NCBI GenBank assembly: GCA_017163975.1
Contig: JAFFSR010000009.1
Coordinates: 2,232,001-2,296,000 of the forward strand
Source of the DNA: Anastatus disparis
Taxonomy: Eukaryota > Arthropoda > Insecta > Hymenoptera > Eupelmidae
DNA length: 64,000 bases
Reading direction: 5' to 3'
A program made the translations under genes and the position numbers. Position 1 is the stretch's first letter, and the number at the start of each line of letters is the position of its first letter. The notes below the pieces were generated by a model. The model did no database searches, was not told the DNA's origin, and worked only from the letters and a program-made list of their open reading frames with translations. This document shows, in pieces, positions 26,701 to 41,700 of the stretch.

Positions 26701-29700
26701 TTGCAATGTATTTTATGATTTTTGTACAGTTCAAATATCAAAAGTAACAAAAATTTGATAATCAAAAGAAAGATTATCTGCTACAGTGTGGTAATCTAAT
26801 ATATTTATTTCACTGGTTTTATTAAGGTACCCTATAAACTTTAAAAAGATGTTGCCTACTGCTTTGGCACTAAGTTTTCTCATAAAGTTCATTGAATAAG
26901 AATTAATTAATGTATTTTAGTTTTTGAAACGCTAGGGTTGGCCATTGTATATAACTACCCCTTTGCTAAATGAGTACACACCAAATGTGCATATAATTAT
27001 TATCGTGGAATAAATTACTCTAACAAATGTTAAATTTATGTTCAAGATAATATATTCTGACTTTTATTTTAAAGAAGAAAAGAAACAGTACATTATGCAA
27101 CCAGGAAGCAAAGCCGCATATCTCTTCCAAGGGTGGAGTTTGCGGTCGTAATTGTATAGTGTCAGTGCTAATGTCACCTGTTGCTAGTTAACATTTCATA
27201 CTTTTTCAAATAATTTTTATTAATTTATTTAATAACTTGTTATTAATTTTAATAATTTATTCAATTTTCAAATTAATAAAGTTGCTATCACTATTAGGTA
27301 AGATTAAATAATTTTATAGCACTGCGTGAGCTAAATTCGCGTTTTCTACACCATTTAGCGGGAGCTAAATACAACTTTTTTGAACTGTGTAAAAAAGTAC
27401 TACCGTCAGAAATTTCGCACTTTATTATACTGTTCAAAAAAGTAATATCGAAATCACGCATCACAATCACTCTTTGTATATATATTAGTACGTAGAAATG
27501 TCTTTTCACACATGATAATACGTAGAAAATCAATCAAAAAATATAAATACTTTAATAAAGAATTGAAAACATCAAGAAAATCAAAACTATAGTTTATAAA
27601 TTACTGTTGTGCCGTGAGTTGTCGAAACAAAACATCTGTGAGCGACGCGCATGCGTGTACAGTGTGTACGGCCTAAGAATGAGAAAGAAAGAGATAGCTG
27701 TACGAACAATAAACTAGATGCTTTGCTTTGTCTGACCTGTGTATACATAAATCTAAATAATCGGCAAGTTCTCTTTTTATCATATTGTATTTAATTAATA
27801 AAATATCACTGACATCAATACTTATTTGATATAATTTCTCAATCTAAGAATATTTTTGATATCGTTTTGTTTTTTTTTTTGTTTGCGATGGGTCTATCAT
27901 TGATAATAAATAGTTTTACTTTTTTTCGATTTATCATTCGTGGTGTGCATAGTTTTGCTGATGTATAGGATTCGTTTTTATTTACGAATTATCATTCGTG
28001 GTGTGCATAGTTTTGCTGATGTATAGAATTCGTTTTTATTTACGAATTATCATTCGTGGTGTGCATAGTTTTGCTGATATATAGAATTCGTTTTTATTTA
28101 CGAATTATCATTCGTGGTGTGTATAGTTTTTGATAATATTGATTTTCTGGGGTATTAATTACGTGTGGCGAATTTATCTCACACGTGCTATAAAATAATA
28201 TACGATACGTGTGCTCGAAGTGGTCCTCTTACACGACGTGCATAGCACCCTCGCTGCGCTCGGGCGCTAACTGCACGCCGTGTAAAAAAGGACCACTTAG
28301 AGCACGTGTATCGTAATGTACTATTATTCTTGACTCAGCAATTATGGCCAGTTTATTAATTCAAAAGCGGGCCGAAAGTAAGATATAATTGACTTCCAAA
28401 ATTTAGCGAGATTTAAGTACTTTATTCCCGTTGAATTTAAAACTTATAATAGTACATGCAAATAGGGAGTAAAGTCGTATATTTCTCCCAAGGGAATAAT
28501 AGACTTTGCTCCCGAGTTGTATAAGGTGCTTTATTCCCACCTCAACTGTGGCTACTTTATTAACTTAAAAAAAAGCAGGCTTAATTTGAAATAATTGAAA
28601 TTAAATTTTTTTATACAAATTTTCAATAATATATTCAATTTTATAAATTTTTTATTTTGCGGGAGAAAAGAACTCATCTCCCGCTAATTTTACGAGAGAA
28701 AAGTACTTATAGGTCATTTATTAAAAATTTTAAGAAAAGTTATTCAAATTCACAAATTTTTCATTTAGCGAGAATAAAGTACTTTATTCCTGCTAATATT
28801 TTTGACGTTAATTATATCTCACTTCCGGCCCGCGTTATGAGTTAATACAGTGGTCATTAATGTTGGGGTAGGAATAAAATAAATTGTCAAATTTTTCATA
28901 TAATATTGATATTTTATTGATAAAATATTATATTATACTATTTATTAAATAAACTAATAAAAATGACTAAAAAAATACGAAATTTTAATGAAAATCATAA
29001 AATTTTAACATTAAAATTAAAATTTTTTTTCAATTGGGCCCACTTTTTTTAATTAATAAAGTGGTCACTGTTGAGGTAGGAATAAAGCTCATGTAATTTG
29101 GAAGTAAAGTCTATTTCTCCCTCGGAAGAAATATGCAACTTTACTTCCTAGTTGCATAATGTACTATTAATGAATTAAAAATATATTTTGAACACATTTA
29201 ACAATGATCTATGCAGTCAAATCCATGGACGAGTAAGAAAAATGATTTTGAATAATTTTTATAATGTAAATTTTTGTAAAACATGTATATAAAATAGTTT
29301 ACCAAAATGTCATCGACAGTACGATATGGAGTCTTTGGCTCTAGATGCCTCGAATGCCTTAATTTTGATTCAACTGTAACAAAAAAAATATGACATCATT
29401 AGATAACTTTTATTAAAATGATTTTCTTATTTTTAATTTTTAATGTGTTAAAAACATTATTTTAGTTAGAAATACCTATATTTTAATATTTTATAACTTT
29501 ACTATAATAATAATATAAGGTTTCCAAGAATATAACATTTATTTGGATTTAAGAATATTATATTATTTTAAAATCAGTGTGCATGAATATTGTTAAAATT
29601 TATTCTATATATTTAAAAGAAAGAAATATAAAATAATTTATGTATAAAGAAATTTTTTAAACATGTAATAAGTTATAGAGAATTATTAAAGTTATTGGAA

Positions 29701-32700
29701 ATAATATTCTGTATATAAAAAAAATAAAAATGTATATTTAAAAACAAGAGAAAGTTCAAAGCTAATTCTTGGATATACGACAAAGAGAAAAATAAGAATT
29801 TGTGATTAAAGAAAAAAGGCAAGTTCGTCTGGGTTCGAGTATAAAAAAATGTTGGATCTGGACTAGGTCTATTAATTTTCGCATAATTAGACAGCTGGTC
29901 GACATGGTGCTAGGATGCCTTTCACGAGTCAAATAATCGGCTATGTCCTTTGTAGTTGCAACGCGACCACAAAACAGTAGAGAAGTATGAGCCATTTGAT
30001 GAACTTTAAAGTCTAAAATAAAGCAGAAAGGAAGAAAAGTTGAGTTTACTTTTTTTCCGTGTCAGCTAGAGTTCGTGTAAAACGAGGAGCTTGTAAAGGA
30101 AAGCTTGAGACTAGCTGATGGCGAGCCGTCGATGAAAGGTTTGTCAGCCACGAATTTGCGAGGATAATTAGAGGCTAGTACCAGCAGAACTACCATAGAA
30201 GCTCGGTGAACGAAGAGCGTTTAGCTTTATGCAAGACTTACTCTTTCTCTCTCTTTTGTTTTCCTTTGTCAGAGTTTACAACTTGCGTTTGCATTTTGGC
30301 TAATTTAAAGAGTCGTTTCAAATTCTTGCATGTTCATCGACTATATGTGCAATTCATTTGCAGTGTCTATTTCCAATAACATTATTGATCTAATATTTAC
30401 AATAATAATGTCAAAAATTTAAACTTGTTACAATTAATCCTTATAAAAAAAATTGCTCTGCACTTTTCATAATTTTCTACGTAGATCAATTTTGTAGATT
30501 TGTCTGCAAGTAATATTCAGATTTCCCTTTTTTGTGCAAATAATCATGCAGGGTTTTCTTTAAATTTTTCTGGAGTGTGTAGATTTTTTTCGAATGCTGG
30601 ATGAATAACTTTTGTGTAAGTATTGAATTAATGTTTTCTTATGCAGTGTGAGTCTATAGATGATGAAGTAAGGAATTTAATTATTTCATCAATTTTATTC
30701 TAAGTATAATTACATAAAATCGGTTAAATCGTACAATCCTATGATTTAAATAAAATATTCATAAAGCGTAAAATAAATAAGTACACAATAATAAATGCCT
30801 TTTGCAAAGTAACAGATAACTGGACTCTCAATGGTACAGTTATGCCATGGTGAATGTAAATCTAGATCATAGATTCAAAGTATCGTTTTATATGCACAAT
30901 ATTGGTACTCTTGCTACTTGCAAGATGCTTATACTTGCTAAAAATTAAAATTTATTTTTTTTAGCAGCTGTTAGTTAAGTTCGGTTATGTTCATAATCTT
31001 CGTATTGAAAATATTGACAGCAAGAAAATAACTACTATAATCCTCGGATTTTTTTAAATTTTATTACGTTCTAAAAAACTTTATAAAATAAATCAGGCAA
31101 GAAGAAATATATTTTCATTTAGCAGAGTTAAGTTTATAAGAAATTTAATCAAACGCATGTCTTTATACTGTAAGAACTTGTACGCACAAAAGTTAAAAAG
31201 ATTTTTAATTAGTTTGTTCAATTGTTAAAGATCTTAAAATGAAAATTTAATTTCTTGAGAAAAAGTTTATAAACATCTGCATGAGTGAGCAGACTCGAAC
31301 TGCAATTGAATGTAGTCTCTAGTGTAAAAATAAATGAAAATACGGTCTAGAAGAAGTAAAGGGAAAAGCAAATAAGACAAACATTGCCGAGGATGTACAT
31401 AATGTACATAACGTTCAGGTCGTTATAGTGCGCTGGATGACAGGGATAATTACAGCTACGTAGAAAGCAGCAATGTAAAATGTCGCGAGCTGTTCGTATA
31501 CGAGTTGGCTTTGGTCATCTTCCTATATTGTTGTAAAGCTGGCGTACAAGTCTTCTCTGAACTTGATACTATACTATCATAGATGGAAATGTAGAGGGAA
31601 TCTACAAGAGACTATAGATGCTTAATTTTGAGAACACTGCTTTCTCTAACCCCTCATCATTTATACGAAGCTCTTTCTCTATTGGAGCTTTATATTATGG
31701 ATATAGGTGCATACGTAGACGTAATGTTGATGTAGCACGTGCTCCTTTTCCTTCTGCATTAGCGGACAATGAGAGCAACGAATGCCCAACCGACAAAGAC
31801 AAAGCTATCTGAATATTAAAAGAGAGCTGTATTGTATAGCGCTAACCTTTCGCTCGCGTTACATTGACAAAGAATGTCTTGTCATTCAAAACAATACATT
31901 AGTTAAGTTTAACTTAATCATTATACACTTTTTCTTTTATATATATTTTTAAAATATTTTTTTAAGTTTATTCACAATTTAATATTTAAAAGTGCCTCAT
32001 AAAGAGAGACATTTTATTATTTATTGACAAATAATCAAATTTTTTTCACACTAATTTTTTTTTTTACTCCAAGTAGAAAAAAAAATTATTTAGGGCGATG
32101 ACAGTCTAATATTTTATCGAATTAACAAAATTGAATGATTAAAGAAAAAGATAATTCTTAAACGCACTCCTTAAACTTTTCACAATAGTCAAGGTTTTTT
32201 GAAACATGAATGATTTTAATCCTTGATTAAAAGTGGTATAAGCAGTATATGACAGATGATAATTAATTAAAAATTACTTGTCTCGCTTTTTCATTTTACT
32301 GATTTTTTTCAACAATTTCAATTTGCAAAAATAATAAATTTTTTGTTTTTCTTTTAATAATCTTTTGTATATGACACGTAAATTTTTCGTAAAAAGTAAT
32401 TTGAGTAAAATAAATTTAAAACCAAAGTGGCTTTGCTTTATTTTAGAAAGAAGAACTATTATACGTATCAGTAGGATACGTCTAGGTAACTTTATTTTGC
32501 ATAAAAAAAGAGTACAATGGATTCTATAATGAAATAATTATATTAACAAGTTGCTTTTTTAATTGTATAATATTTTATTTAAAATTCTGATTATCATAAA
32601 GAATTAAAAATTTTTTTCAAAGAACGTATTGAAAGGCAAATGAGAATATAATTTATTAAATATTTTAATGACATTAATCAGTTAATATTAATAGGACTTA

Positions 32701-35700
32701 ATGATTTAACATACAATGTATCAAACATAACTATTTAGTTCTTTAGTGATTTAAAATGGATGTGCGTCAGTGAATGCATTACTTAAACGATTATAGAATA
32801 TGTACATTCAAAACTCTAATATGTTAATGCTTTATATTGCGGCAAATATAATATCTCTTTCATTTAATTTATAGAGCAGTATAGCTGCTTAATTTTAAAA
32901 ATTATTTTTCAGACTTTTAAATATTTTTCCTTCTTTAATCAAATAATTATTTTAATTATTTAATTTTAATGCTCACTTGTTTGAGATTCGCGAAAAAGAG
33001 TAAGAACGAAATAACCGTCATATAAAATATAAAACTCGATGTTTTCTTACGTCTGCTGTTTGAACTCAAGGCTCCGAAATATTCTTTCCGCTATATTATC
33101 CGTTTCGAAAAATCAATAGGTTAATGTAATGATTCATCGATGTATCACTTTCAATCTCTTCTCTTGCTTTTTTGGATTATTACATTCATTTTCCAAAGTT
33201 TTTCTTTAAATTTTTAAAAATTATCAGCATATCAATTAGAACTTTATCATTTTGAGAATAACTGATAGTTATATTATCGTGTTGGATTGTGGCATTATAC
33301 TTATTTTAACGTTAGATTTTTATTTTTCGGATAAGATGTTAGTAGCATTACATTATCTTAGAAGTATTTTATCTTTATTTTGTTAGTAGCATTTTTACGT
33401 GTCATTAAAATAAAAAAAAATGAAGTTATATTTTATTGTCGTTATTTAACAGTTTTATTTTATTTGAGCAAAAGTTTTTTTTCGTTTTTATTTATTCTAA
33501 AGAAAATAAAATAATATTACTAAAATTTAGCGATGATTTACTTTCTATAGGCTTATTCTTGCATAAAAGTTTCATACCCATCTTCAGTGCGTTTTTATTA
33601 TAAAAAGTTTTGAAATATAGCTAGGCACTTTGAAAGAATAATTTTGATAGAGCTAATATTTTATTAAAATTTGAAATAAAAATGAAGCGGAATATTGATT
33701 TGTAATCATATATGTTAACGTAGCGAATATACCCTATCCAAACAGTCGTGCAAATATATAAAACAAGTTTTTCATCAAATCGATACGTGCAATAGATATA
33801 TTAATGTATATACAATCTAATTCAACTCTAAGGCTTTGCTGAGCCCCTTGGGCGACATGTATAAGCTTACATCGGCACATATCGTGTGTACACTCATCGT
33901 ATATACTCAAATTTGTAAGTGAGCACATGTTTGATTAAAAATTTTACTTAAGCAAACATGCTAGTATTTAGCAAGGCTAATCAGAGAGTCTTTAGTATCT
34001 TGGTAATATTTAATTTTAAATTTAGAGCAAGTTACTCTTTCAATCTTTTGCCATGTCATTATAAAGTCAAAAAATATGTAAGCAGATAATAATACATTTG
34101 AATTTTCTCTTCAAGTGAAGAAAACGCCTCGATCTACGTTATAAACAGAATCCTTCATATTTAAAGAAACTTTCTTCTTATTGGATGACAGAATAAGTTA
34201 CTTGCCTACTTTTAAATTAAAAAATAAAATCTTACTTTATTGCAATTAGATCTTAACAGAAATAATCTGAAAAATAAAATAAATTTGAAATTTTGGAGCT
34301 GTCAATAGGAGATCTCTTATTCTTCTACACATTGTAAGTCTGTTGTAACTTGCCTTAAATATAACATTTCTGTAATATTCTTTCTCCATTTGTATTTGAA
34401 AGTATTAAAAAAAAAAATAAATGCTGCAAGCAGATTATATTTACATTGATATTAAATATAAATATAATGTCGAAGCAAGGTGAAAGTGGCGTAGATAAAA
34501 CTGCTCTCCTTGTAATTGAGAGCTGGAAAATCTGGCAGGAAATATATAGAGGATATTGGTATAGAGTGCTTAGCTCACCGCGTCTCATCTTCTCTAACAA
34601 CAAAAGATCAAGAGCAAGCTTTTATTATCCTATATTTGTTATTTCTTTTATAATAACTATATTTTCACTACATCAATCTCTAGTGCATAAGAAACAAGCT
34701 TAAAATTTCCGAATGTTTCTTGTAGCTATTGAAAAAACTTGATTTTTAGAGAAATAATATGTCAGTTATATACATAGAAATACACATAAATACTTGTGAA
34801 TGCGTGTGTAAAAGCGTATTAACGTATGCGTAAATTTAATGGCTTTGTTCAAGCTACGTTAGATATGTTAGTTTATTAGATGAGATTTTAGTGGGCACGA
34901 ATAATGTATCTATAGTTGTGCTTTGATGCGTATATGTAAAGCATATATCCTCGTGTTATTCATCGAAATAGCTCGTTTGGATAAAACAAATACTAAAATT
35001 CTCAAGTATCTATACAGTTTTCATAAAGATGAATTTTTTATTGGATCCTTGAACGTCACCGACTTTCAGTCGCGACCAATCTTACTAAATAATCATCAAA
35101 TACAAAAAATTTTTAGACGCGACCAATCTTACTAAATAATTATTAAATACAAAAAATTTCTATACAACCTCAGCAAGGCCATATTATGTCAGTAATTAAT
35201 TTTTTATTTTTATTGTTTTGTCATTGATTTTCATATCATGTTAATTATTTGTATTAAATTTTGTTTCTAGTTAATTCATTGGAATGCAATTATATTTCCG
35301 TTAAAATAAAAAGAAAATTATTTGTTTTATATTAATTTTACAGTATTTGTAAAGCAAAAGAACATTCACATTAATGAGTATATTCAATAGTTTCTATAAA
35401 TCTATACATGATGTTTATTTACAAAAAATAAACTTGTCAGAGTCGTCAGTCGGTCGTTGGACAAAATTAATGATCATTTTTAAATTTTTCGGTCTTTCAA
35501 CACTTAACGAAACTCTACATGTAAACTAATTTAATATTTATCAAATATTGCAATAACATTAATCTCATATGACTTAAAAATCTGTCATTGTAATAAGTTT
35601 AAGTGTCCATTTACAGCTGTTGAGCCAACATTGTTTTATAAAGTTCTTTATATCATCGGCGTAAAATGAACGATTGCAATATATTCATCAGCTTTTTAAT

Positions 35701-38700
35701 TTTCAATAGAAAAAGAGATATGATTAAACATTTAGCACTTTCTGCCATGGAAAGTAAAACATTTTAAATTTATTAATGACTAAAGGTTATTTGTGCAATT
35801 TTTACGGAACAATCTACACTCGCTAGTTTTTGCGGTAAGTGATGAGAGACAGGCTAATTTTCGATTTATTTTGTAAAAATTTTTATGAAAAAAGGGAGGA
35901 TAAGAGAAAGGCAAAAAGGGAAGAAGAAAAAAGAAAAAATGCGGGCTTTAGTTTGTTATTCTATGGTACATGAAATTAAAGGTATAGGGTGAGCATAAAA
36001 GCTAGCAAAATGATATATATTTCGGCATTATTACACGAATGGAAGCGAGCCAATGTATATAGATTGATAACTGCCCTTCTTAAAAGAGCCTTACAATCCC
36101 CTTGGCAGCATGCAGCCTGCGTCTAGTTTATGGCTTCTCAATACGTTTACGTATCTATATAAATATGGACATTAATAATACTTTAACCGCTGCAAGAGCC
36201 CGGTTTCTTTTAAATTGCAATATTTGAGAATTTTTCTTCTATTTTGCCCCTCTAGCAATAATATCCTATGTAGACTTGCTTAATTAAAAGTCCAGATAAC
36301 TCTTTGGTAAAGGCACCCCTCGTATTCTCTCGGTTATTAAACTTATATCCAATCCCATCCATCCAGTTTTGCCATTTAATCTTTAATCAAATGAGACACA
36401 CGCCACTTTTAAGCTTATGCGTATAATGCTCTTTTTATTTGCTGAGTATGTATTGAGGCGAAAAAATTTCTTGCTCTAGTACTAGACTTTTTCGAATGAC
36501 CGATCTCGTTCAATCGAATTTGGAAAAAGAGCTGGGGATATCGTTGAGTCAGCCTATCGATTATATGTACACTTGTCACTCATACACGAACAGAATGTTT
36601 CTACGAAATTCACAACACAGCGATGTTTTTCTTAATTATTATGATGAAATCTCATAAAATTTACAAAAAAGTTACTGCTATCAGAGTAAAAATTATTGGA
36701 AAAATTTTCAATTTCGCCGAGGTGTTCAATAACATTTCGGGCGCGCGCGTATAAAATAAGTCAAAAGTTTACGTTGCTCTACGACTTTAGTGACAGGCAC
36801 CATAATTTTTTAAGAGAAATTCTCTCCGTATACTAATTTTACTTCTAAATGCAGCTGTTGAACATTATTTTTTATAAATATATCATATGTTTAACTAAAT
36901 TCTAAATTTACTCAAATCTATTATACTGTATTTTATAATCTATAGTGTATAATATTTTTAAATTAGTTTTTTTAATAAGTAAATCTAAGTTTTATTAAAG
37001 ACAGAAAATATTATAATTAAAAGTTTTAAAATATTTGAAAAAAAAAATTCATTTTCTTGTTTACGTTACGAAATAATAGAACTTTAAAAATTCTATAGTA
37101 TGATAATAAAAAACAAATACATACTGAGATATTTATAAAAAAATCCTAAAATTTTAGTAAAAATTTGACAGAAATGTAATTAAAGCACGCAGTATATTAT
37201 TTAAATGATAGAATAAATTTTACTCATCAGGAACATAAGAAAAATTAAAAAACTCAGCATATTTTTAAAAGATGAAAAAATATCTGTATCGCGAATCAAC
37301 ATAAACAACTTTCAAACATAATGTAATAATTTAAAAAAGTAATCAAGGAAATTTGTAAAAAGTCAAGTGTATTTAGGAACAAAAGCCCATAAACAGTAAG
37401 CTTAAATTTGTTTCTAGTTGTTTTGAAAATTTTTCATTATGCAATAACTCTTAGCTATTAAGTTTCTTATTCCGTTAGTTAAAAAAAGAAATATTTTTTG
37501 TGAGCCTTATGTCGTTATGAAAACAAACGCTTTGAGAACAATAAGAACGTAAAGAAACATCTGCAAACATCGTTCCAACGATCAATGAAAGCTATGAAGC
37601 ATTGATCGAATATACAATAAAAAATAAAACATAGAATAATAGAAAAGCCTCGACAATCCCTCTTTTTAATCGAAGTAGAGTGCTCTCTCATTCAAGTTAC
37701 TTCGTTACAACTGCATGTCGAAAATTCTAAAACAATCCGTAATGAGGCTTGTGAAATTTGCCATATATTTAACGCACATACACATAAAGAAAAGCAATGC
37801 ACACGTGCGTACACAGAGTCATCGGGCCGGCTACAGTTGCTGCTACTGCGTATGTGGTGGATGACTCATGCTGCGGGAATCCATTTTGTTTGATTGGCTC
37901 TCATGGAACAAGGGCAACCTCTCAGCGGCCCGACTTTTCTATCTTACAATTGCCCCTTCCCCTTTTTAAATGCACGTGTAGGGCTGCTTTATACGAAGGA
38001 TATATAGTATATACACACGGAAAAACTTTTGCACCTAAAATACGTTCAAATGTTGCATATAAATTCACATCTACTATTATTGAAATAATTTTAATATCAT
38101 TCTTGAAAAAAGATTAAAATCAAATTGAGATGATGTTTCCCTCAGAAGAAATGAAATTGGAAACCAGTCATCTATGCATTCAATATATACTCAATATGTA
38201 TGTTGACTACATTCGAGACAGTCGAACAGCCTTTGTATTCAGACTTGATCGGGATTTAGCTTCAACTCGAACGGAAAAAGTTAACAGTAGTGCGGACAAC
38301 CGAGCGCGTGTTTTGAAAAGAGGTAGGGGAAAAAGAAAAAGAGGGAGTAACCAAAATACATTCTTATTATGATGGTAAAATAGTAATTTTTAAAAAAATT
38401 AATAAATGTTACGATTTTAATATAATTTGTGAGTTTAAAACTATTAAAAAAGTATTTCAACTCCAAATCTAATTATTTTAAACAACTAGGGGGCAGATGA
38501 GCATGTATCATTTCATGTCGATATTTTGAAGTAGGTTTGGTCGAGTGCGCAGCGTTAACGCTTTTCCTTTTCAGTGTGCAAGTTCAACTCTTGGTCAGGA
38601 TCACTTTTTTTTTTAATTTTTTTTTATTGTTTTAAAATTTTTTATTAATTTTTTTATTTACATTTTTTTTCTTATAATATTAAACTCTAATTTTTCACGA

Positions 38701-41700
38701 GTATATTAGGTATACTCGTTTTTTCAATGAATATTTTTTAAAAATAAATTATTTCTTAGACGTAATGATGAAAAATATTAATAAATAAATAATAATAATG
38801 TTTATTTCATAATACTATAGTTTAATTTATTAATAATGTAATTTGTAAAATTTACATAATAAATAAATTAGACTATAATATTAATTTATTTATGTTAGAA
38901 TGTATATTACATATTAATATATATCTTAAGACAGAATTTAACATTAAGCAATATAAACCTAACTATTATTCATTTATTAATATTTTTAATTATTATATCT
39001 AAGGAATAATTTATTTTTAAAAAATATTCATTGAAAACATAAGTCTACTTAAAACATAAAAAAATTTTTTTTTATTATACTATAATACTATATAAATACA
39101 TTTAGAGAAATATTGATGGTTTATTTGATCTATGACATAGTTAGACCTTCTCTAAAAGTACTACAAAAATTTTCCATTTAAATTTTGTTATTTATATTTT
39201 TTGAGCTGTGTAAAGTAAAAAAATTTGATCCTGAAAATTCAATAAATTTTTGGTAGATCTCTTGATGTCCGTTAAAGTGATCATTGAGCTGTTAAAATTT
39301 TAAATAAATAAAAGGTACAATTTTTAATTTTTTTTAACTTTCACTATAAATTACACTTTATTATATTAAATGCATATATACGACACGTATTTATAATTAT
39401 ATATAAAAGCTTACCTTTAAAAAGGCATATGGTGGTCAAGTACGCTTATCCTGGTAGAAAATTTGTCTAGTTTTATCGAGCCCTCGATTATTTAACATAC
39501 AAAACTAGACAGATCTAGAGTAAATTTCTACCAGGGTAGCGATTATTTTAATTAATGATTTTAACTTTTTATCTTTTTTCAATAATTCGTTTCGTATTCA
39601 ATACTTCATATTTTAGACTATTATTTTTATTAAATAAAATCATAATTTTTAACCAAAAGGGAGATTTTATCGACTACCTTAGAAAAAAATAAAAGTTTAA
39701 AACTAATTTGTTTTTACGAATTGAATTTATATAATGGTTTTAGAGAATTTCTTAAATACATTGGTCATATAAAACTATGAAACTTTGATATTAAAATGCC
39801 AATGAAATCATTGAACAGATGGCAAATATTAAATGCATTATTTAAATTTGTAATATATTAATTTGTTTTATCCAATTTCATTTCGAATGGTTTAATAGAA
39901 TTTGATAGTATAGTACCGGGCAATAATTCTAGACAGGTTATCAAATTTTTGTTCCGACTTTGAAAAAGCGTATCTTTTTCAATTTTTATCCTAGAAAAAT
40001 TAAAAAAAAGCATTTTAAAGTATTCTTTAAATGCTTTCTTTTTAGCTTACTTACATTTTTTTAACAATATTTAAAAAAAAATAATCGCTTTGGCAATTTT
40101 GAAATTTTTTTCATTTTTGCAATTTTCTTCAATCAGCTGTAGTTTTTTAAATAATTGAGCTAGAAAAAATTTGAAAAAAGATTTGAAAAGGGCTAAAAAA
40201 TGCTATTTGCAGCTATTTTTATAAAAATTTTTAAATTATATTTTGTCAAGTTTTAAGCATATAAAGTTATTGATCTAATACTTTTGCAGTTGTAAAAAAC
40301 ACTTCAATAGCAAGTAAAAAATAACCGCTGGTGCAAAACTTTTGATTTCTATGATATAATGTTTGCAAAATAAATCTTTTTGTTATTTCATACTTTATTA
40401 TGTTTTATTATTAATAATGAATAGTTATAATTTCCTACTAAAATTAAATCACTACTTCACCAGCGATTATTTTCTACTTGCTATTGAAGTGTTTTTTACA
40501 ACTGCAACTGTTTTTTTTTATTCAATCTCTGTAACCAAGCACCTAAATGCTGTAAAAAGCTTACCTTAAAGGTATATGGTGGTCAAGTATGCTAAGCAAT
40601 TTATTTTGATTAATGATTTTAACCATTTTGATGTCTTTAACATATTATAAAATATTTTTAGTAAAAAAATCAAACAATGATATTAGAATTTCATGAAATA
40701 ATGAAACAAATGTCAAGTATTTTATTTCTATAATTGAATTTTGCATGCAAAATTAATCTATTTATTTAGTATTTGAAACTATCAAATCTTTACATTAGAA
40801 TTTCATGAAATCACGAAGCAAATGTCAATTATATAATACAGATGATAAAACTATGGCATCTTATACTATAAATTTTTGCAAAAAATTTTTCGAATTTTTT
40901 TCTTTATAAATAAACGTTTAATCTCACTAACTGCATTACTTTTTGTCATCATTTCTTCTATCATTTATTTAAAAGTGTTCTGAAATTTTTTTAATTCTAT
41001 TAAATATTTACAAAATTACTTACCAGGCCCGTGTATAAAATTTTTTAAAATTTTTATTTTGTTAAAAAAAATTGTAATTATAAAAATATTGTTCAATTTT
41101 AAAATTGTAATTTTCTAATTTCATTATTTTACGTAATATGGTGTTTTGTATTCAGTATTTTTTAGGAGCGTATTTTATCTTAGTACAATTTCATATTACC
41201 TATATCTTACATCTATTATAATTTCTGGTTCAAATGTTAAAAACATACATTCATTAGACATTTCACAAATAAAATATTTATACACGGGTTTGGCAAGTAA
41301 TTTTGTAAATATTTAATAAGATTAAAAAATTTCAGAACACTTTTAAATAAATGATAGAAGAAATGATGACAAAAAGTAATGCAGTTAGTGAGATTAAACG
41401 CTTATTTATAAATAAAAAAATTCGAAAAATTTTTTGCTAAAATTTATAGTATAAGATGTCATAGTTTTATCATCCGTATTATATAATTGACATTTGCTTC
41501 GTGATTTCATTAAATTCTAATGTGAAGATTTGATGGTTTCAAATACTAAATAAATAGATTAATTCTGTGAACGCATGCAAAATTCAATTATAAAAATAAA
41601 AACTTGACATTTGTTTCATTATTTCACGAAATTCTAATATCATGGTTTGATTTTATTACTAAAAATATTTTATAATATGTTAAAGACATCAAAATGGTTA

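Larger units (their letters stand above)
22254..29302 (-). other. Intron 2 (7.0 kb), repeat-rich
   Basis: Between the linker exon and the first cadherin-repeat exon. Contains foldback elements at 22.9-23.5 and 25.5-26.4 kb, a compact hairpin at 24.9 kb, a 58-bp minisatellite at 27.9 kb, and a cluster of GGGAG-family and GC-apex palindromes at 28.2-29.2 kb. I see no exon-like cadherin coding in it. Confidence 0.65.

Noticed and set aside
27931..28133. Regularly spaced repeats, checked as a CRISPR array
   Set aside because: The 58-bp units are directly joined with no variable spacers, and the genome is eukaryotic.
29762..29995. 77-codon ORF just upstream of exon 2, considered as an alternative first exon
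   Set aside because: No signal peptide or cadherin feature, and I see no donor that would join it in frame to exon 2. Left as intron.
37797..38372. Two plus-strand ORFs of 106 and 80 codons at the edge of the palindrome
   Set aside because: No recognisable domain. The second runs into the palindrome arm, whose inverted copy does not keep the frame.
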